The notes: generated by a model from the sequence alone, not told the origin. Numbered from the stretch's first letter, positions 9,157 to 18,619 are shown. The stretch is DNA of 64,000 bases from Paracoccus aerius (GCF_014656455.1 NZ_BNCL01000010.1:62001-126000); one strand, 5' to 3'. Made by a program: numbers and translations.

Positions 9157-12100
9157 TCACAACAGGAAGTCGCCGCGATCCAGGTCCAGGTGGCCCAGCA
9201 TCCGCAGCACGAAATCGGGCCGTCCGTCGCCGTTCAGGTCGGCCATCACCCGCGTCTCGGATCCGACATGATCCCAGCGGACCTGCCGGGCGCCGCTGAA
9301 ACCGGCATCGTCGATATAGCGCAGCTTCAGAGCGCGCAGGTCCAGGTGGTCCGAGTTCGCCCGGAAATCGTGGATCAGATCGGGCGCGGCACGGCTGCTG
9401 TCGCTGGTCTTGAGAAAGCGAAACACGTCTGCCCCGGCGCCGCCCCAGATCAGGTCGCTGCCGCCGCCACCGACCAGCGTGTCCCGGCCCGTTCCCCCCC
9501 ACAGCCGGTCGCGATGATCGCCGCCTTGCAGCAGGTCGTTTCCCACCTCCCCCCACAGCCTGTCGGCGCCAAGCCCGCCCAGGACGGCATCATTGCCTGA
9601 TCCGCCATAAATGAGGTCGTCGCCCCCGTCGCCCCACAGGCTGTCGTTTCCGGCTTGGCCCAGCAGGCGGTCGTTGCCCGACCCGCCGCGCAGCGTATCA
9701 TGGCCCCCGCCTCCGGCCATGGTATCGTTCCCGCCGTCGCCCCACAGCGCGTCCCTGCCTGCCCCGGCGGTCAGGAGGTCGTTTCCGGCACCTCCCCGCA
9801 GGATGTTGCTGCCGGACAGATCGGTCAGCCGGTCGTTGCCCACGTCGCCCCACAGCGTGTCGTTGCCCGATCCCCCGTCAAGGATGTCCGTTCCACCGCC
9901 ACCCCGCAGCAGATCCTGCCCCGCCCCGCCGCGCAGCGTGTCGTTCCCGCCGCCGGCCAGCAGGCGGTCATTGCCGGCACCCCCGTCCAGCAGGTTATGG
10001 CCCAGCAGATCCTCGAGGATGTCATTGCCATCCTCGCCCCAGATCCGGTCTCGGCCGGAATTCCCCCACAAACGGTCCGCGCCGGAACCGCCCCAAAGCG
10101 AATCGTCTCCGGCACCGCCGTAAAGCCAGTCCAGACCTGCGCCGGCGCGGAGGTTGTCATTGCCGTCATGGCCCATCAGTCGGTTGTCGCCCGACAGGTC
10201 GGTCAGCGTGTCATTGCCGCCCTGGCCTTGCAGGGTGTCGTTGCCCTGCCCCCCGTCCAGCCGGTCATTGGCCGCCCCGCCGTCCAGCAGGTCCTGACCG
10301 GCCCCTCCGTCCAGCAGGTCGTTCCCATCCTCGCCAAACAGGTGATCGTCATCATCGTCACCCCAAAGGCTGTCGTTGCCGCCGCCCGCGCGCAGCACGT
10401 CGCGCCCCGAACCGCCGCGCAGGCGGTCATTGCCGGCACCGGTTGCCAACTGGTCATTGCCCGCCTCGCCCAGCAGCAGGTTATGGCCCGACAGGTCCTG
10501 AAGCCGGTCGTCCCCCGCCCCGCCCCACAGCGTGTCCTGCCCCGCCTGGCCGTCCAGACCGTCGGCCCCGCCGCCACCCTGCAACAGGTCGTCTCCGTCA
10601 CCCCCCCACAGCGAATCAAGGCCCAAGCCGGCGATCAGGGTGTCGTTGCCCGCTCCGCCCAGCAGGTGGTTGTTGCCCTCGGGATCCTCCAGGTGATCGT
10701 TGCCATCCTCGCCCGACAGGGTGTCGTGGCCCGCCTCGCCAAACAGGCGGTCGCTGTCGGACCCGCCATAAAGCCGGTCATTGCCACCGCCCCCGCGCAG
10801 GATGTCGCCGCCCAGTCCGCCATACAGAAGATCATCCCCGTCCTGGCCCAGCAGGCTGTCATTGCCCTCATCGCCGAACAGGCTGTCCTGGCCCGCCTGC
10901 CCCTGCAGCAGGTCATTGCCGCTGCCGCCGCGCAACAGGTCGTTGCCGTCCCCGCCCTGGACGCTGTCATTGCCGGCCCCGGCCGAGACGGTGTCGTTGC
11001 CCGCGCCTGCCTGCACCTGATCCGGCCCGCCCGCCCCCAGCAGCTGGTCGGCACGCTCGGTCCCGAAGATCCACTGGCCGACGGTGCTGGGCGGAGGAGT
11101 GACCTTGACCGGGTCCAGCGCCGGCAGGGTGTAATGCGCGATGGGGAACATGCCGTTCCCGAAGTCCGACGGCACCAGCCCCTTGCCGTCGCGCGTCCGG
11201 ATCTCGAGGATCGAATTGCCGTAAACGATCCGCATTCCCCAGGCCTGCGGCGCAAAGGCAAGCTGCCAGGTGCTGCGGATCATGCCCAGCATGGACAGGT
11301 CCAGGCGGTCCACCCCGGCTTCAAAGTCGGAAATCACGACGCGGCCGTCAACGCGGGTGACGGCAAAGATATCCGCGCCACTCCCGCCCGACAGAGTGAT
11401 ATTGGCATTGCCGGTGACCAGGATGTCGTCGCCCGCCCCGCCGCGAAGCTGCGTGGTGGACGATGCCGCGACCAGCAGATCGTCGCGATCGGTTCCCTCC
11501 GCCACGCCCGCGCCGGCCATGGCGGTCTTGCCGATCCCGCCCGGGTCGATGACAAGCTGCGTCATCCCGGTTTCCCGGGCCGAGGTGACCAGCAGCACGA
11601 TCTTGCCCGCGATCACGACCGCTTCGATCGCACTGACGCGGCCCAGGGTCATCGCGTTGGTGTCGACAATGGTCTGCAGGTGCAGAAGCCTGCCATCCGG
11701 CAGAAGGGTGAAGACGCTGATCCCGCCGTCCGCGCCGCCCGCGATCACATAGCCCCGCCCGTCCACCACGGCCGTGGCAAGCGCCGTCACCGACTGGAAC
11801 CGTGTTGTCAGTTCGTCCAGGACGTGATCGGTCGCGGTCAGCTTGCCGGTCTTGTCCAGCCGGAACACCGACAAGGACGAGGACGTGTTCCCCGCCATCA
11901 CCACGAAGCTGCGCCCCGCGACCTGCAGCACGGCAAAGTCGGACGGGACATCATAGCCGGTTCCCTCGGCTGCGGTGTGGATATGGCCGGCGCCCAGCAT
12001 CCCGTTCGCGCCGATCGCATGGGTCGAGACGAAGTTGCCCAGACCCGAGATCGCGACCAGCAGGTGCTGCCCGTCCACGGTGGCCATGACGATCTTGTCC

Positions 12101-12633
12101 AGCGAAGCCTCGGCCACGCCCTGGGGCTGCGGCAGATCGACCGAGGACACGGGGGAAAGCCGGCCATCCGGGCTGATCCGGTTCACCTCGATCGTCAGGC
12201 GGTCGGCACGGGCCGAAACCAGGAATTGGCCTTGCTCCGTCACGATCTGGCTGCTGGCAGACAGCTTCGCGCCGATCTTGTCTGCGGGGAACAATTGGCC
12301 GAAGCTGCCCAGCCTGCCCTTGTCATCCACCACCAGTCCCGCCACCCCGGCGCCCGACATGCCGCCGATCATAAGGGCGGTCTTGCCGTCCTGGCCCAGC
12401 ACCGTCAGCCTGGGCTGCGCGTGATAGGTGAAATTGGCGGGAAAGCCCGCAGCCTGCCCCCGGATCAGGGGGGCCAGGGGATCGCCGATGCGATAGCTGG
12501 ACAGGCCGCCAGTCGCGTTCACGGCAAATACCATCCACTGCCCCCCGGTCTGGGCCAGGGCCAGGTCGGTCACATTGGACAGCCAGCGTTGCTGCGTCGT
12601 GCCATAGGTGACAACATGACGATAAGTGATCAT
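9157..12633 (-). CDS. RTX (hemolysin-type calcium-binding) repeat protein with N-terminal propeller-like domain
   Basis: A 1158-residue secreted-type protein with no Sec signal. Residues 1-370 form repeating blades (GGADGGISVFTLLPDGRLLH and similar), consistent with a beta-propeller. Residues 370-450 hold a first small RTX block (LRGGAGDDIL). Residues 525-1070 are about 55 nonapeptides of the GGxGxDxLx type, which bind calcium outside the cell. Residues 1070-1158 resemble the C-terminal domain of serralysin-type proteins (GADVFRFL, LIHDF, DHLDLR) and should carry the type I export signal. The array has a 63-residue higher-order period. No type I transporter genes are nearby. Function (adhesion, surface layer or matrix) is unknown. 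Confidence 0.9.
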   Translation of the reverse strand: MITYRHVVTYGTTQQRWLSNVTDLALAQTGGQWMVFAVNATGGLSSYRIGDPLAPLIRGQAAGFPANFTYHAQPRLTVLGQDGKTALMIGGMSGAGVAGLVVDDKGRLGSFGQLFPADKIGAKLSASSQIVTEQGQFLVSARADRLTIEVNRISPDGRLSPVSSVDLPQPQGVAEASLDKIVMATVDGQHLLVAISGLGNFVSTHAIGANGMLGAGHIHTAAEGTGYDVPSDFAVLQVAGRSFVVMAGNTSSSLSVFRLDKTGKLTATDHVLDELTTRFQSVTALATAVVDGRGYVIAGGADGGISVFTLLPDGRLLHLQTIVDTNAMTLGRVSAIEAVVIAGKIVLLVTSARETGMTQLVIDPGGIGKTAMAGAGVAEGTDRDDLLVAASSTTQLRGGAGDDILVTGNANITLSGGSGADIFAVTRVDGRVVISDFEAGVDRLDLSMLGMIRSTWQLAFAPQAWGMRIVYGNSILEIRTRDGKGLVPSDFGNGMFPIAHYTLPALDPVKVTPPPSTVGQWIFGTERADQLLGAGGPDQVQAGAGNDTVSAGAGNDSVQGGDGNDLLRGGSGNDLLQGQAGQDSLFGDEGNDSLLGQDGDDLLYGGLGGDILRGGGGNDRLYGGSDSDRLFGEAGHDTLSGEDGNDHLEDPEGNNHLLGGAGNDTLIAGLGLDSLWGGDGDDLLQGGGGADGLDGQAGQDTLWGGAGDDRLQDLSGHNLLLGEAGNDQLATGAGNDRLRGGSGRDVLRAGGGNDSLWGDDDDDHLFGEDGNDLLDGGAGQDLLDGGAANDRLDGGQGNDTLQGQGGNDTLTDLSGDNRLMGHDGNDNLRAGAGLDWLYGGAGDDSLWGGSGADRLWGNSGRDRIWGEDGNDILEDLLGHNLLDGGAGNDRLLAGGGNDTLRGGAGQDLLRGGGGTDILDGGSGNDTLWGDVGNDRLTDLSGSNILRGGAGNDLLTAGAGRDALWGDGGNDTMAGGGGHDTLRGGSGNDRLLGQAGNDSLWGDGGDDLIYGGSGNDAVLGGLGADRLWGEVGNDLLQGGDHRDRLWGGTGRDTLVGGGGSDLIWGGAGADVFRFLKTSDSSRAAPDLIHDFRANSDHLDLRALKLRYIDDAGFSGARQVRWDHVGSETRVMADLNGDGRPDFVLRMLGHLDLDRGDFLL

Positions 12634-12744
12634 CGGGTCGGTTCGTTGCGCGATTCAGCCAGAAGCCCTCCGGGGGCCTTGGCTAACAGAACCCTAATCC
12701 GCGTCCTCGGAAAAGGTTGCTTTTCAAAGGTTTTAACGAAATCT

Positions 12745-13527
12745 TTAGATGTCGAAGGCCAGCGGCCCATAGATGATCAGGCCCGGCTGCGACACGGCCG
12801 AAGCCTCCATCATCGCGGCCATGCCGTCCACCGTGGTGCGGATCAGCCGCTGGTGGGGATGGCCCACCGATTCCGCGAATAGCGCGGGCGTGTCGCCGGG
12901 CAGGCCATGGGCACGCAGGCCGCGTGCCAGCTCGGGAAAGCTGCGTTGGCCCATGAACACCACGGTGGTGACGGCCGGATCGGCGATGGCCGCCCAGTTG
13001 ATGTCGCCGGGAAGCTGGCCCGTCACGTCCGCCCCGGTGATGAACTGCACCCGCCGCGCGGTCAGCCGCCGGGTCAGCGGGATCCCCGCCGCCGCCGCCG
13101 CCGCACTGGCCGAGGTGACGCCGGGCACGATCTCGAACCCGATACCCGCCTGGGCCAGCGCCACCAGCTCCTCCTCCAGCCGGCCGAAGAAGCCCGCGTC
13201 GCCCGATTTCAGCCTCACCACCCGGCGCCCCGCCAGGGCATGTTCGACCAGCAGCGCGTTCACGTGATCCTGCCGGGCCGAGGGACGCCCGGCACGCTTG
13301 CCCACCGCGATCAGTTCGGCCTTCGGTCCCGCGTGATCCAGCACCGGCCCGGATGCCAGGTCGTCGAACAGCACCACATCGGCCCGCGCCAGGCGGTCCA
13401 CGGCCTTCAGGGTCAGCAGTTCGGGATCGCCCGGCCCGGCGGATACGAGCGACACGAAACCGGGAAAGGGGGCGGGTTCAGGCAACGGGGCGGCTTTCGT
13501 CCGGGGATTTCCAGCTATACCACCCAT
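12745..13527 (-). CDS. cobA: Uroporphyrinogen-III C-methyltransferase
   Basis: SUMT adds two methyl groups from SAM to uroporphyrinogen III, giving precorrin-2 for cobalamin and siroheme. The 260-residue single-domain enzyme has VSAGPGDPELLTLKA near the N-terminus, DVVLFDDL, and a SAM-binding region RVVRLKSGDAGFFGRLEEE. The usual LKGGDP...FGRGGEE signature is therefore relaxed (SGDA and RLEEE). No CysG partner domains are fused. A 111-base gap containing AT-rich DNA separates it from the RTX gene downstream on the same strand. Confidence 0.9.
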   Translation of the reverse strand: MGGIAGNPRTKAAPLPEPAPFPGFVSLVSAGPGDPELLTLKAVDRLARADVVLFDDLASGPVLDHAGPKAELIAVGKRAGRPSARQDHVNALLVEHALAGRRVVRLKSGDAGFFGRLEEELVALAQAGIGFEIVPGVTSASAAAAAAGIPLTRRLTARRVQFITGADVTGQLPGDINWAAIADPAVTTVVFMGQRSFPELARGLRAHGLPGDTPALFAESVGHPHQRLIRTTVDGMAAMMEASAVSQPGLIIYGPLAFDI

Positions 13528-13604
13528 CGCGGGCCAGACAATCCGCCGGGGTGAAACTTTCCGCCCCGCAGCGACGTGAGCCGGGAAGAAACAAAAGGAA
13601 AGCC

Positions 13605-14981
13605 ATGACCGTCATCTGCTGGTTTCGCCGTGTGCTGCGGCTGGACGACCATCCCGCGCTTGTCGCCGCCGCCCAGGACAGGCCGGTGATTCCCCTGGTG
13701 ATCCTGGACCCGGCCGAGGCGCGGGACCACCCCGCATCCGCCCAGCGGCAGGCGATGGCGCTGCCCGACCTTGACGCCAGCTTGCGAAGGGCTGGCAGCC
13801 GGTTGGTCGTGCGGCGCGGCGATCCGGCCACCGTGCTGGCCCAGGTCATCCGCGACAGCGGCGCCCGTGCGGTCCATGCGACGCAGGGATCGCCCTTTGC
13901 CGGCGACGCGGGGCTGGATGCGGTGGCCGCAGGGGCGGGGGCGCAACTGCACCTGCATCCGCTGGCCGACCTGGTCCCGCGCGGCAGCGTGCTGACCGGC
14001 GGCGGCACCCGCTTCAAGGTCTTCACCCCCTTCTGGCGCGCCCTGCGCAAGATGCCCATCGCCCAGCCCCTGCCCGCACCGCGCCTGTCCCCGCCAGCCG
14101 ACTGGCCCCACAGCGATCGCCTAGACTGGCCCGAGGCGCGGGCGGCCATGAATCGCGGCTGGGATGTCATGGCCCGCCATGTCCAGGCCGGGGAAAGCAA
14201 GGCGCACGACCGGCTGGAGGCCTTTCTGGGCCGCGTGGATGCCCGCTATGGCGCGCGCCGCGACCTGCCGGCCGACCCCGATGCGACCTCGGGCCTGTCG
14301 GACGCCCTTGCGGTTGGGGAAATCAGCGCCCGTCGCCTGTGGCACAGGGCGCTGCACGCGCAGGACTCCGGCCGGGGCGGGATCGAGGATTTCCTTCGCG
14401 AACTGGCCTGGCGCGATTTTGCCCGCGACCTGTTCGACGAAGCACCCGACATGGCCCGGTCCTGCTGGAAGCCGGACTGGAACCGCTTCCCCTGGCGCGG
14501 CGACAGTCCCGATGCCGCGGCCTGGCGGCAGGGCCGGACCGGCGTTGCGATGGTCGATGCCGGGATGCGGGAAATGTATGCCACGGGCCGGATGCACAAC
14601 CGCGTGCGCATGATCACCGCCAGCTATCTGGTCAAGCACCTGATGACGGACTGGCGGATTGGGCTGGACTGGTTCGCCCGGTGCCTGACCGATTGGGATC
14701 CGGCCAGCAACGCGATGAACTGGCAATGGGTAGCGGGCTGCGGACCCGATGCCTCGCCCTATTTCCGGGTCTTCAACCCCGAAGGGCAGGCCGCCAAGTT
14801 CGACGGAAAGCGGCGCTACCAGGATCATTGGCTGAAGCCGGGCGCCGACGGCACGCGCGAGTTCGCCGCAGCGGTGCCCCGTGCCTGGGGCTTTGATCCG
14901 CAAGCCCCTGCCCTGCCCGCCATCGATCTGGGACAGGGCCGGCAGCGGGCGCTTGAGGCCTATGCCCGGTTCAAGCGATAG
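13605..14981 (+). CDS. phrB: Deoxyribodipyrimidine photolyase
   Basis: A 458-residue class I photolyase/cryptochrome protein that repairs UV pyrimidine dimers with blue light and FAD. The N-terminal antenna domain begins WFRRVLRLDDHPAL. The C-terminal FAD domain contains NRVRMITASYLVKHLMTDWR, SNAMNWQWVAGCGPDASPYF and FNPEGQAAKFD, all typical of the CPD class I subfamily. The start at 13605 has AAAAGGAA upstream. Its last 22 bases overlap the 3' end of the TspO-like gene on the other strand. Confidence 0.93.
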   Translation: MTVICWFRRVLRLDDHPALVAAAQDRPVIPLVILDPAEARDHPASAQRQAMALPDLDASLRRAGSRLVVRRGDPATVLAQVIRDSGARAVHATQGSPFAGDAGLDAVAAGAGAQLHLHPLADLVPRGSVLTGGGTRFKVFTPFWRALRKMPIAQPLPAPRLSPPADWPHSDRLDWPEARAAMNRGWDVMARHVQAGESKAHDRLEAFLGRVDARYGARRDLPADPDATSGLSDALAVGEISARRLWHRALHAQDSGRGGIEDFLRELAWRDFARDLFDEAPDMARSCWKPDWNRFPWRGDSPDAAAWRQGRTGVAMVDAGMREMYATGRMHNRVRMITASYLVKHLMTDWRIGLDWFARCLTDWDPASNAMNWQWVAGCGPDASPYFRVFNPEGQAAKFDGKRRYQDHWLKPGADGTREFAAAVPRAWGFDPQAPALPAIDLGQGRQRALEAYARFKR

Positions 14982-15673
14982 CCCCCTGCCGCGCGCCAGC
15001 CCAGGATCAGGACCGCAAGCGCCGAAAGCGCCAGAACCGGGACATTGGCGGGCGACAGGTTCGCCACGAAAATCCCGGTCAGTGCCCAGATGACGCCGGC
15101 GGGATAGGCCCATTCGCCGGGCCGCGCCGCCTGCACCGCCAGGGCGGCGCCCGTGACCGCCAGCAGGCACAGGATCGCCGCCGCCTGTTCCGACATCACG
15201 CCAAAGCCCCCTAGCACCAGCCCGAAGGACGCACCCGTCGCCGCCGTCAGCCAGCCCGCGTAAAGCGCCACGGGCCGCACCTGCCAGACCGCATCCTGCC
15301 GCCCCGCGCGCAGAAAGGCCGCCAGCGCCGGCACCAGCATCGCCACGATGAGGACGGTGGCGCCGATAGGGGTGCGATGCGCGGTCTCGATCCAGAAGGC
15401 ACCAAGGGCCAGGCTGACCAGCAGCGCGGGCCGCATCGGCTGCCAGTCGGGATCCTCGCGCCGCTTCCAGGCGCCGAACGCCGATCCGACCACCAGCCAG
15501 GCGAAGATCAGCCCCCAGATCGAGAAGGCCCAGCCCGCCGGCTGGATCGGCGGATCGGCCTGCGGGATCGGGAACTGGTCGGGCCGATAGCCGCCAAAGC
15601 CGTTCGACAGCATGGGCGAGACGGCAAAAGCCACCGCCGCCAGCAGGACAAGGATCGAAAGCGTTCTGCGCAT
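14960..15673 (-). CDS. TspO/MBR-related tryptophan-rich membrane protein
   Basis: A 237-residue membrane protein with about seven hydrophobic segments and an N-terminal signal-anchor. The motif PPIQPAGWAFSIWGLIFAW near residue 42 is typical of long tryptophan-rich proteins related to TspO. The ligand is unknown here; TspO proteins bind tetrapyrroles and respond to oxygen or light in Rhodobacter. It follows mobA by 15 bases on the same strand and converges on the photolyase gene with a 22-base overlap, a light-related pairing. Confidence 0.82.
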   Translation of the reverse strand: MRRTLSILVLLAAVAFAVSPMLSNGFGGYRPDQFPIPQADPPIQPAGWAFSIWGLIFAWLVVGSAFGAWKRREDPDWQPMRPALLVSLALGAFWIETAHRTPIGATVLIVAMLVPALAAFLRAGRQDAVWQVRPVALYAGWLTAATGASFGLVLGGFGVMSEQAAAILCLLAVTGAALAVQAARPGEWAYPAGVIWALTGIFVANLSPANVPVLALSALAVLILGWRAAGGYRLNRA

Positions 15674-15688
15674 ATGGGCTCCGTTTGG

Positions 15689-16297
15689 TCACATCTGCGA
15701 TCGTAACGCCGCACGGGCCAGATCCAGATCCCCCGGCGTGTTGATGTTGAAGAAGGGATCGACCGGACCCGATGTCCAGGCGGCGGTGGCCGCGCCCTGC
15801 ACTTGGGCAAAGCCGCGCACCCGGCGCCCGCCCCCTGCCAGAAAGGCGCGCAGATCGTCGCGCAGGGCCGTGGGCCACAGCCCGAAGGTCGGGTGATCGC
15901 GGACCACCCCCTTGGCGTCGCGGCTGGCGGCCAGGACGATGCCGTTGCCGGCGCGGGAAAGGCGTTCGGCAAGGTCGGCGGGAAAGAAGGGGGTGTCGCC
16001 CGCCACCGACAGAACCCGGTCGGCCCCAACAAGGGCTGCCCAGTCCATTCCCGCCAGGATCCCGGCCAACGGTCCCGGAAAATCCGGAAGGCCGTCGGGC
16101 AGGACCGGCAGGCCGAAGGCCGCGAACCGGGCCGGATCGCCATTGGCGTTCAACGCGACCCCCCCGCATTGCGGCGCCAGCCGGTCGATGATCCGGGCCA
16201 GCATGGGCTGCCCGGCCAGATCCAGCAGGCACTTGTCGCCGCCGCCCATACGGGTCGCAAGGCCTCCGGCAAGGATGATGGCGGGGGGACGGGTCAT
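15689..16297 (-). CDS. mobA: Molybdenum cofactor guanylyltransferase
   Basis: MobA attaches GMP to molybdopterin to make the MGD form of the cofactor. The 202-residue protein starts with the nucleotidyltransferase loop IILAGGLATRMGGGDKCLLD, followed by LNANGDPARFAAFGLPVLPD and the metal-site region SVAGDTPFFP. Length is normal. The start at 16297 is set by this N-terminal motif. It is divergent from the siderophore-interacting reductase and heads an operon with the TspO-like gene. Confidence 0.93.
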   Translation of the reverse strand: MTRPPAIILAGGLATRMGGGDKCLLDLAGQPMLARIIDRLAPQCGGVALNANGDPARFAAFGLPVLPDGLPDFPGPLAGILAGMDWAALVGADRVLSVAGDTPFFPADLAERLSRAGNGIVLAASRDAKGVVRDHPTFGLWPTALRDDLRAFLAGGGRRVRGFAQVQGAATAAWTSGPVDPFFNINTPGDLDLARAALRSQM

Positions 16298-16423
16298 GTT
16301 TCCTTTGTCGCGCGGCAGGAAAACGGTGGCAAGGCCGCCTTGGTGGCCAGCCGCTGACGGTTGCGGACGCGGGCATCTGGGCGCATCCTTGCGCCCATCG
16401 CCTGCCGCCAGGACCGTCCGCGC

Positions 16424-17449
16424 ATGAGACACGATCCCCTGCCCCCTTTCCAGACCGAGGCCTCGCTGCCCGATCTGCCCTTCGACCGCATCGATGCCCT
16501 GATCCGCTCGAAGGCCGCCGAACTTGGTCTTGACCTGCACAATGGCCACCGCCGGTCCACCTGGTGCAAGTTGCCCGACGGCAGCGAGTTCGGGGCGAAG
16601 ATGGGGCCGACCGGCAGCATCCTTTACGTCCGCGCCCATTCGCGCGACCGGCTGCACGAACTGCGCGAAACGGTCGAGCAGCACCTAGACGGCAGCCTGG
16701 CAGGCCTGGATCCGGCTTGGTCCTCGCTTGATCGTCCGGGCGCGCATCCGCCGAACTTCAGCCTTGCCCGCGTGGCGGGATCGCAGCGGATCGCGGCGGA
16801 TTTCATCAGGCTGCGGCTGGAAGGAGACGATCTAGGCCGCTTTGCCCGCGACCTGATCCACTTCCGCCTGGTCCTGCAGCCCCAGGGGGCAGGCACGCCG
16901 TCATGGCCGGTGATCGGCCCCGATGGGCGCACGATCTGGCCTGCGGGCGCAGCGGCCTTGCACCGGCCCGCCTATACCGTGCGCCATGTCGATGTCGCCG
17001 CAGGCTGGCTGGAGACGGATGTGTTCATCCACGACACCGGACGGGCCTGCAGCTTTGCCGCAACGGCAGTGCCCGGAACTCTCGTCGGCTTGACCGGGCC
17101 TGGCGGCGGCGGGATCGCCAGGGGAAAGGTCTTGCTGATCGGCGGCGACGAGACCGCCTATCCTGCCCTGGCGCGCATCCTGGAAGCCGCCGCGCCGGAC
17201 GGCACGGGCGACTGCTACCTGTTCGGCGCAACGGCGGATTATCCGTTGCCCCGTCACCCCGGCATCCGCGTGATCCACGCCCCCCGAGGCGAGGCGGACC
17301 TGGCCCGAATCCTGCAACGGCATGGGATTGCCGCAGACGGGATCTGGTTTGCCACGGAGCGGTCGCGCCTGACGCCGCTGAAGGAAGCCGTCGCCACCGG
17401 GAAGATCCCGGCCTCGCGTGCGCATCTTGCAGCCTATTGGACCGCATGA
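16424..17449 (+). CDS. DUF2218 / siderophore-interacting FAD reductase fusion
   Basis: A 341-residue two-domain protein. Residues about 10-100 are DUF2218-like (IRSKAAELGLDLHNGH, WCKLPDGSEFGAKMG). Residues about 110-341 are a siderophore-interacting protein of the ViuB class, with FAD-binding RLVLQPQG, TVRHVD, and the NAD(P)H region GKVLLIGGDETAYPALARIL. Such reductases release iron from ferric siderophores in the cytoplasm. The neighbouring exbB-exbD-tonB genes 136 bases downstream support a role in iron uptake. The start at 16424 is the internal ATG just before the DUF2218 domain. Confidence 0.85.
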   Translation: MRHDPLPPFQTEASLPDLPFDRIDALIRSKAAELGLDLHNGHRRSTWCKLPDGSEFGAKMGPTGSILYVRAHSRDRLHELRETVEQHLDGSLAGLDPAWSSLDRPGAHPPNFSLARVAGSQRIAADFIRLRLEGDDLGRFARDLIHFRLVLQPQGAGTPSWPVIGPDGRTIWPAGAAALHRPAYTVRHVDVAAGWLETDVFIHDTGRACSFAATAVPGTLVGLTGPGGGGIARGKVLLIGGDETAYPALARILEAAAPDGTGDCYLFGATADYPLPRHPGIRVIHAPRGEADLARILQRHGIAADGIWFATERSRLTPLKEAVATGKIPASRAHLAAYWTA

Positions 17450-17471
17450 GGGCGCAACGCGGTCCGAATAG

Positions 17472-17500
17472 TTGACAATTTTACATGGCTGATTGATACC
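17472..17500 (+). promoter_or_regulatory. Candidate promoter of exbB-exbD-tonB
   Basis: TTGACA at 17472-17477 is a perfect -35 element, followed after 17 bases by GATACC, a weak -10. The surrounding 17465-17500 is locally AT-rich. An iron-responsive operator (Fur, RirA or Irr type) would be expected here, but I cannot identify one with confidence. Confidence 0.45.
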
Positions 17501-17584
17501 GGCCCGAAATCTGCGGGACGGTCCGAGTCCCTGCGTCGACTGCATCGCATCCGCCGATTGCGGATCAGGAAGCCAAGGAATGCC

Positions 17585-18616
17585 ATGACCCACCTGCCTT
17601 TGTTCCGTCCTGGCCCGGCCCTTGCCCTTGCATTGGCCTGTCTGCTGGCGCCGCTGGCCCAAGCCCAGGATGCGCCGACTGCACCGCCGCAAGCCCAGGT
17701 CCAGTCCCAGGCCGAACAGCCGGCGGCACCCGCGCCCCTTGCCGCCCCGCCGGCCACCACGGCGGATCCGGCCGCTTCCGCCCCGGCTGCCGCGCCGCAG
17801 CCAGCCGTGCCCCAGCCAGCGGAGACCCAGCCAGCCGAGCCTGCGCCGGTGGCCCAGTTCCTGCCCCAGACGATGCAGGATGCGCTGGCGCCAATCCTGA
17901 CGCCGCCCGCGCGCGATCCGAACCTGCCCCATGACCTGTCCCCGATGGGGATGTTCTGGGCCGCGGATATCGTGGTCAAGGCGGTGATGATCGGCCTTGC
18001 CATCGCATCGGTCATCACCTGGACGGTTCTTGTGGTGAAGGCCCTGGAACTGTGGGGTGCAAGCGCGACCGCCCAAAAGGGCATCCGCCGGATCCAGCGC
18101 GCAGGCTCGCTCGATGCCGCCGTGGCGGCCAGCGGCAACCGGCGCGATGCGGTGTCCCGCATGATCCGCCAGGCCGCCGAGGAATACCGTCGGTCAGAAC
18201 CCGCCTTGAAGATCGCGGGCGACCACGGCGTCAAGGAACGGGTCGAATCCCAGCTTGAGCGGATCGAGGCCGTGGCCGGCCGTCGCATGGGCCGGGGCAC
18301 CGGCGTGCTGGCGACCATCGGATCGACCGCGCCTTTCGTGGGCCTGTTCGGGACCGTCTGGGGGATCATGAACAGCTTCATCGGCATTTCCGAATCTCAG
18401 ACCACGAACCTCGCCGTGGTGGCCCCCGGCATCGCCGAGGCGCTGCTGGCAACCGCCATCGGCCTGGTTGCGGCGATTCCGGCCGTGGTGATCTACAACG
18501 TCTTCGCCCGCGGCATCACCGGCTATCGCCTGCGCCTTGCCAATGCGGCGGCGGGCGTGCGCCAACTGGTCAGCCGCGACCTGGATTTCCGCGGCCTCGT
18601 CGCGAAGGAGGGCTGA
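17585..18616 (+). CDS. exbB: ExbB/TolQ/MotA-type proton channel protein with extended periplasmic N-terminus
   Basis: A 343-residue subunit of the ExbB-ExbD motor that uses proton flow to energise TonB. A cleavable signal peptide (to about residue 28, LAQAQ) is followed by about 85 residues of Pro/Ala/Gln-rich linker. The first membrane segment is near 125-150. The MotA/TolQ/ExbB domain holds [20 protein letters not shown] and [20 protein letters not shown]. The N-terminal extension is typical of the long ExbB class. It is the first gene of exbB-exbD-tonB. Confidence 0.92.
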   Translation: MTHLPLFRPGPALALALACLLAPLAQAQDAPTAPPQAQVQSQAEQPAAPAPLAAPPATTADPAASAPAAAPQPAVPQPAETQPAEPAPVAQFLPQTMQDALAPILTPPARDPNLPHDLSPMGMFWAADIVVKAVMIGLAIASVITWTVLVVKALELWGASATAQKGIRRIQRAGSLDAAVAASGNRRDAVSRMIRQAAEEYRRSEPALKIAGDHGVKERVESQLERIEAVAGRRMGRGTGVLATIGSTAPFVGLFGTVWGIMNSFIGISESQTTNLAVVAPGIAEALLATAIGLVAAIPAVVIYNVFARGITGYRLRLANAAAGVRQLVSRDLDFRGLVAKEG

Positions 18617-18619
18617 GCC

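Noticed and set aside
9400..11050. Regularly repeated DNA that might suggest a CRISPR array or satellite
   Set aside because: The 27-bp period is in frame and encodes RTX nonapeptides; units are degenerate at DNA level and there are no unique spacers or cas genes.
9655..12882. A 1075-codon open frame on the plus strand opposite the RTX gene
   Set aside because: It is the antisense shadow of a GC-rich repeat array; it has low-complexity Ala/Val/Gln composition and no family motif, while the minus strand has clear RTX nonapeptides.
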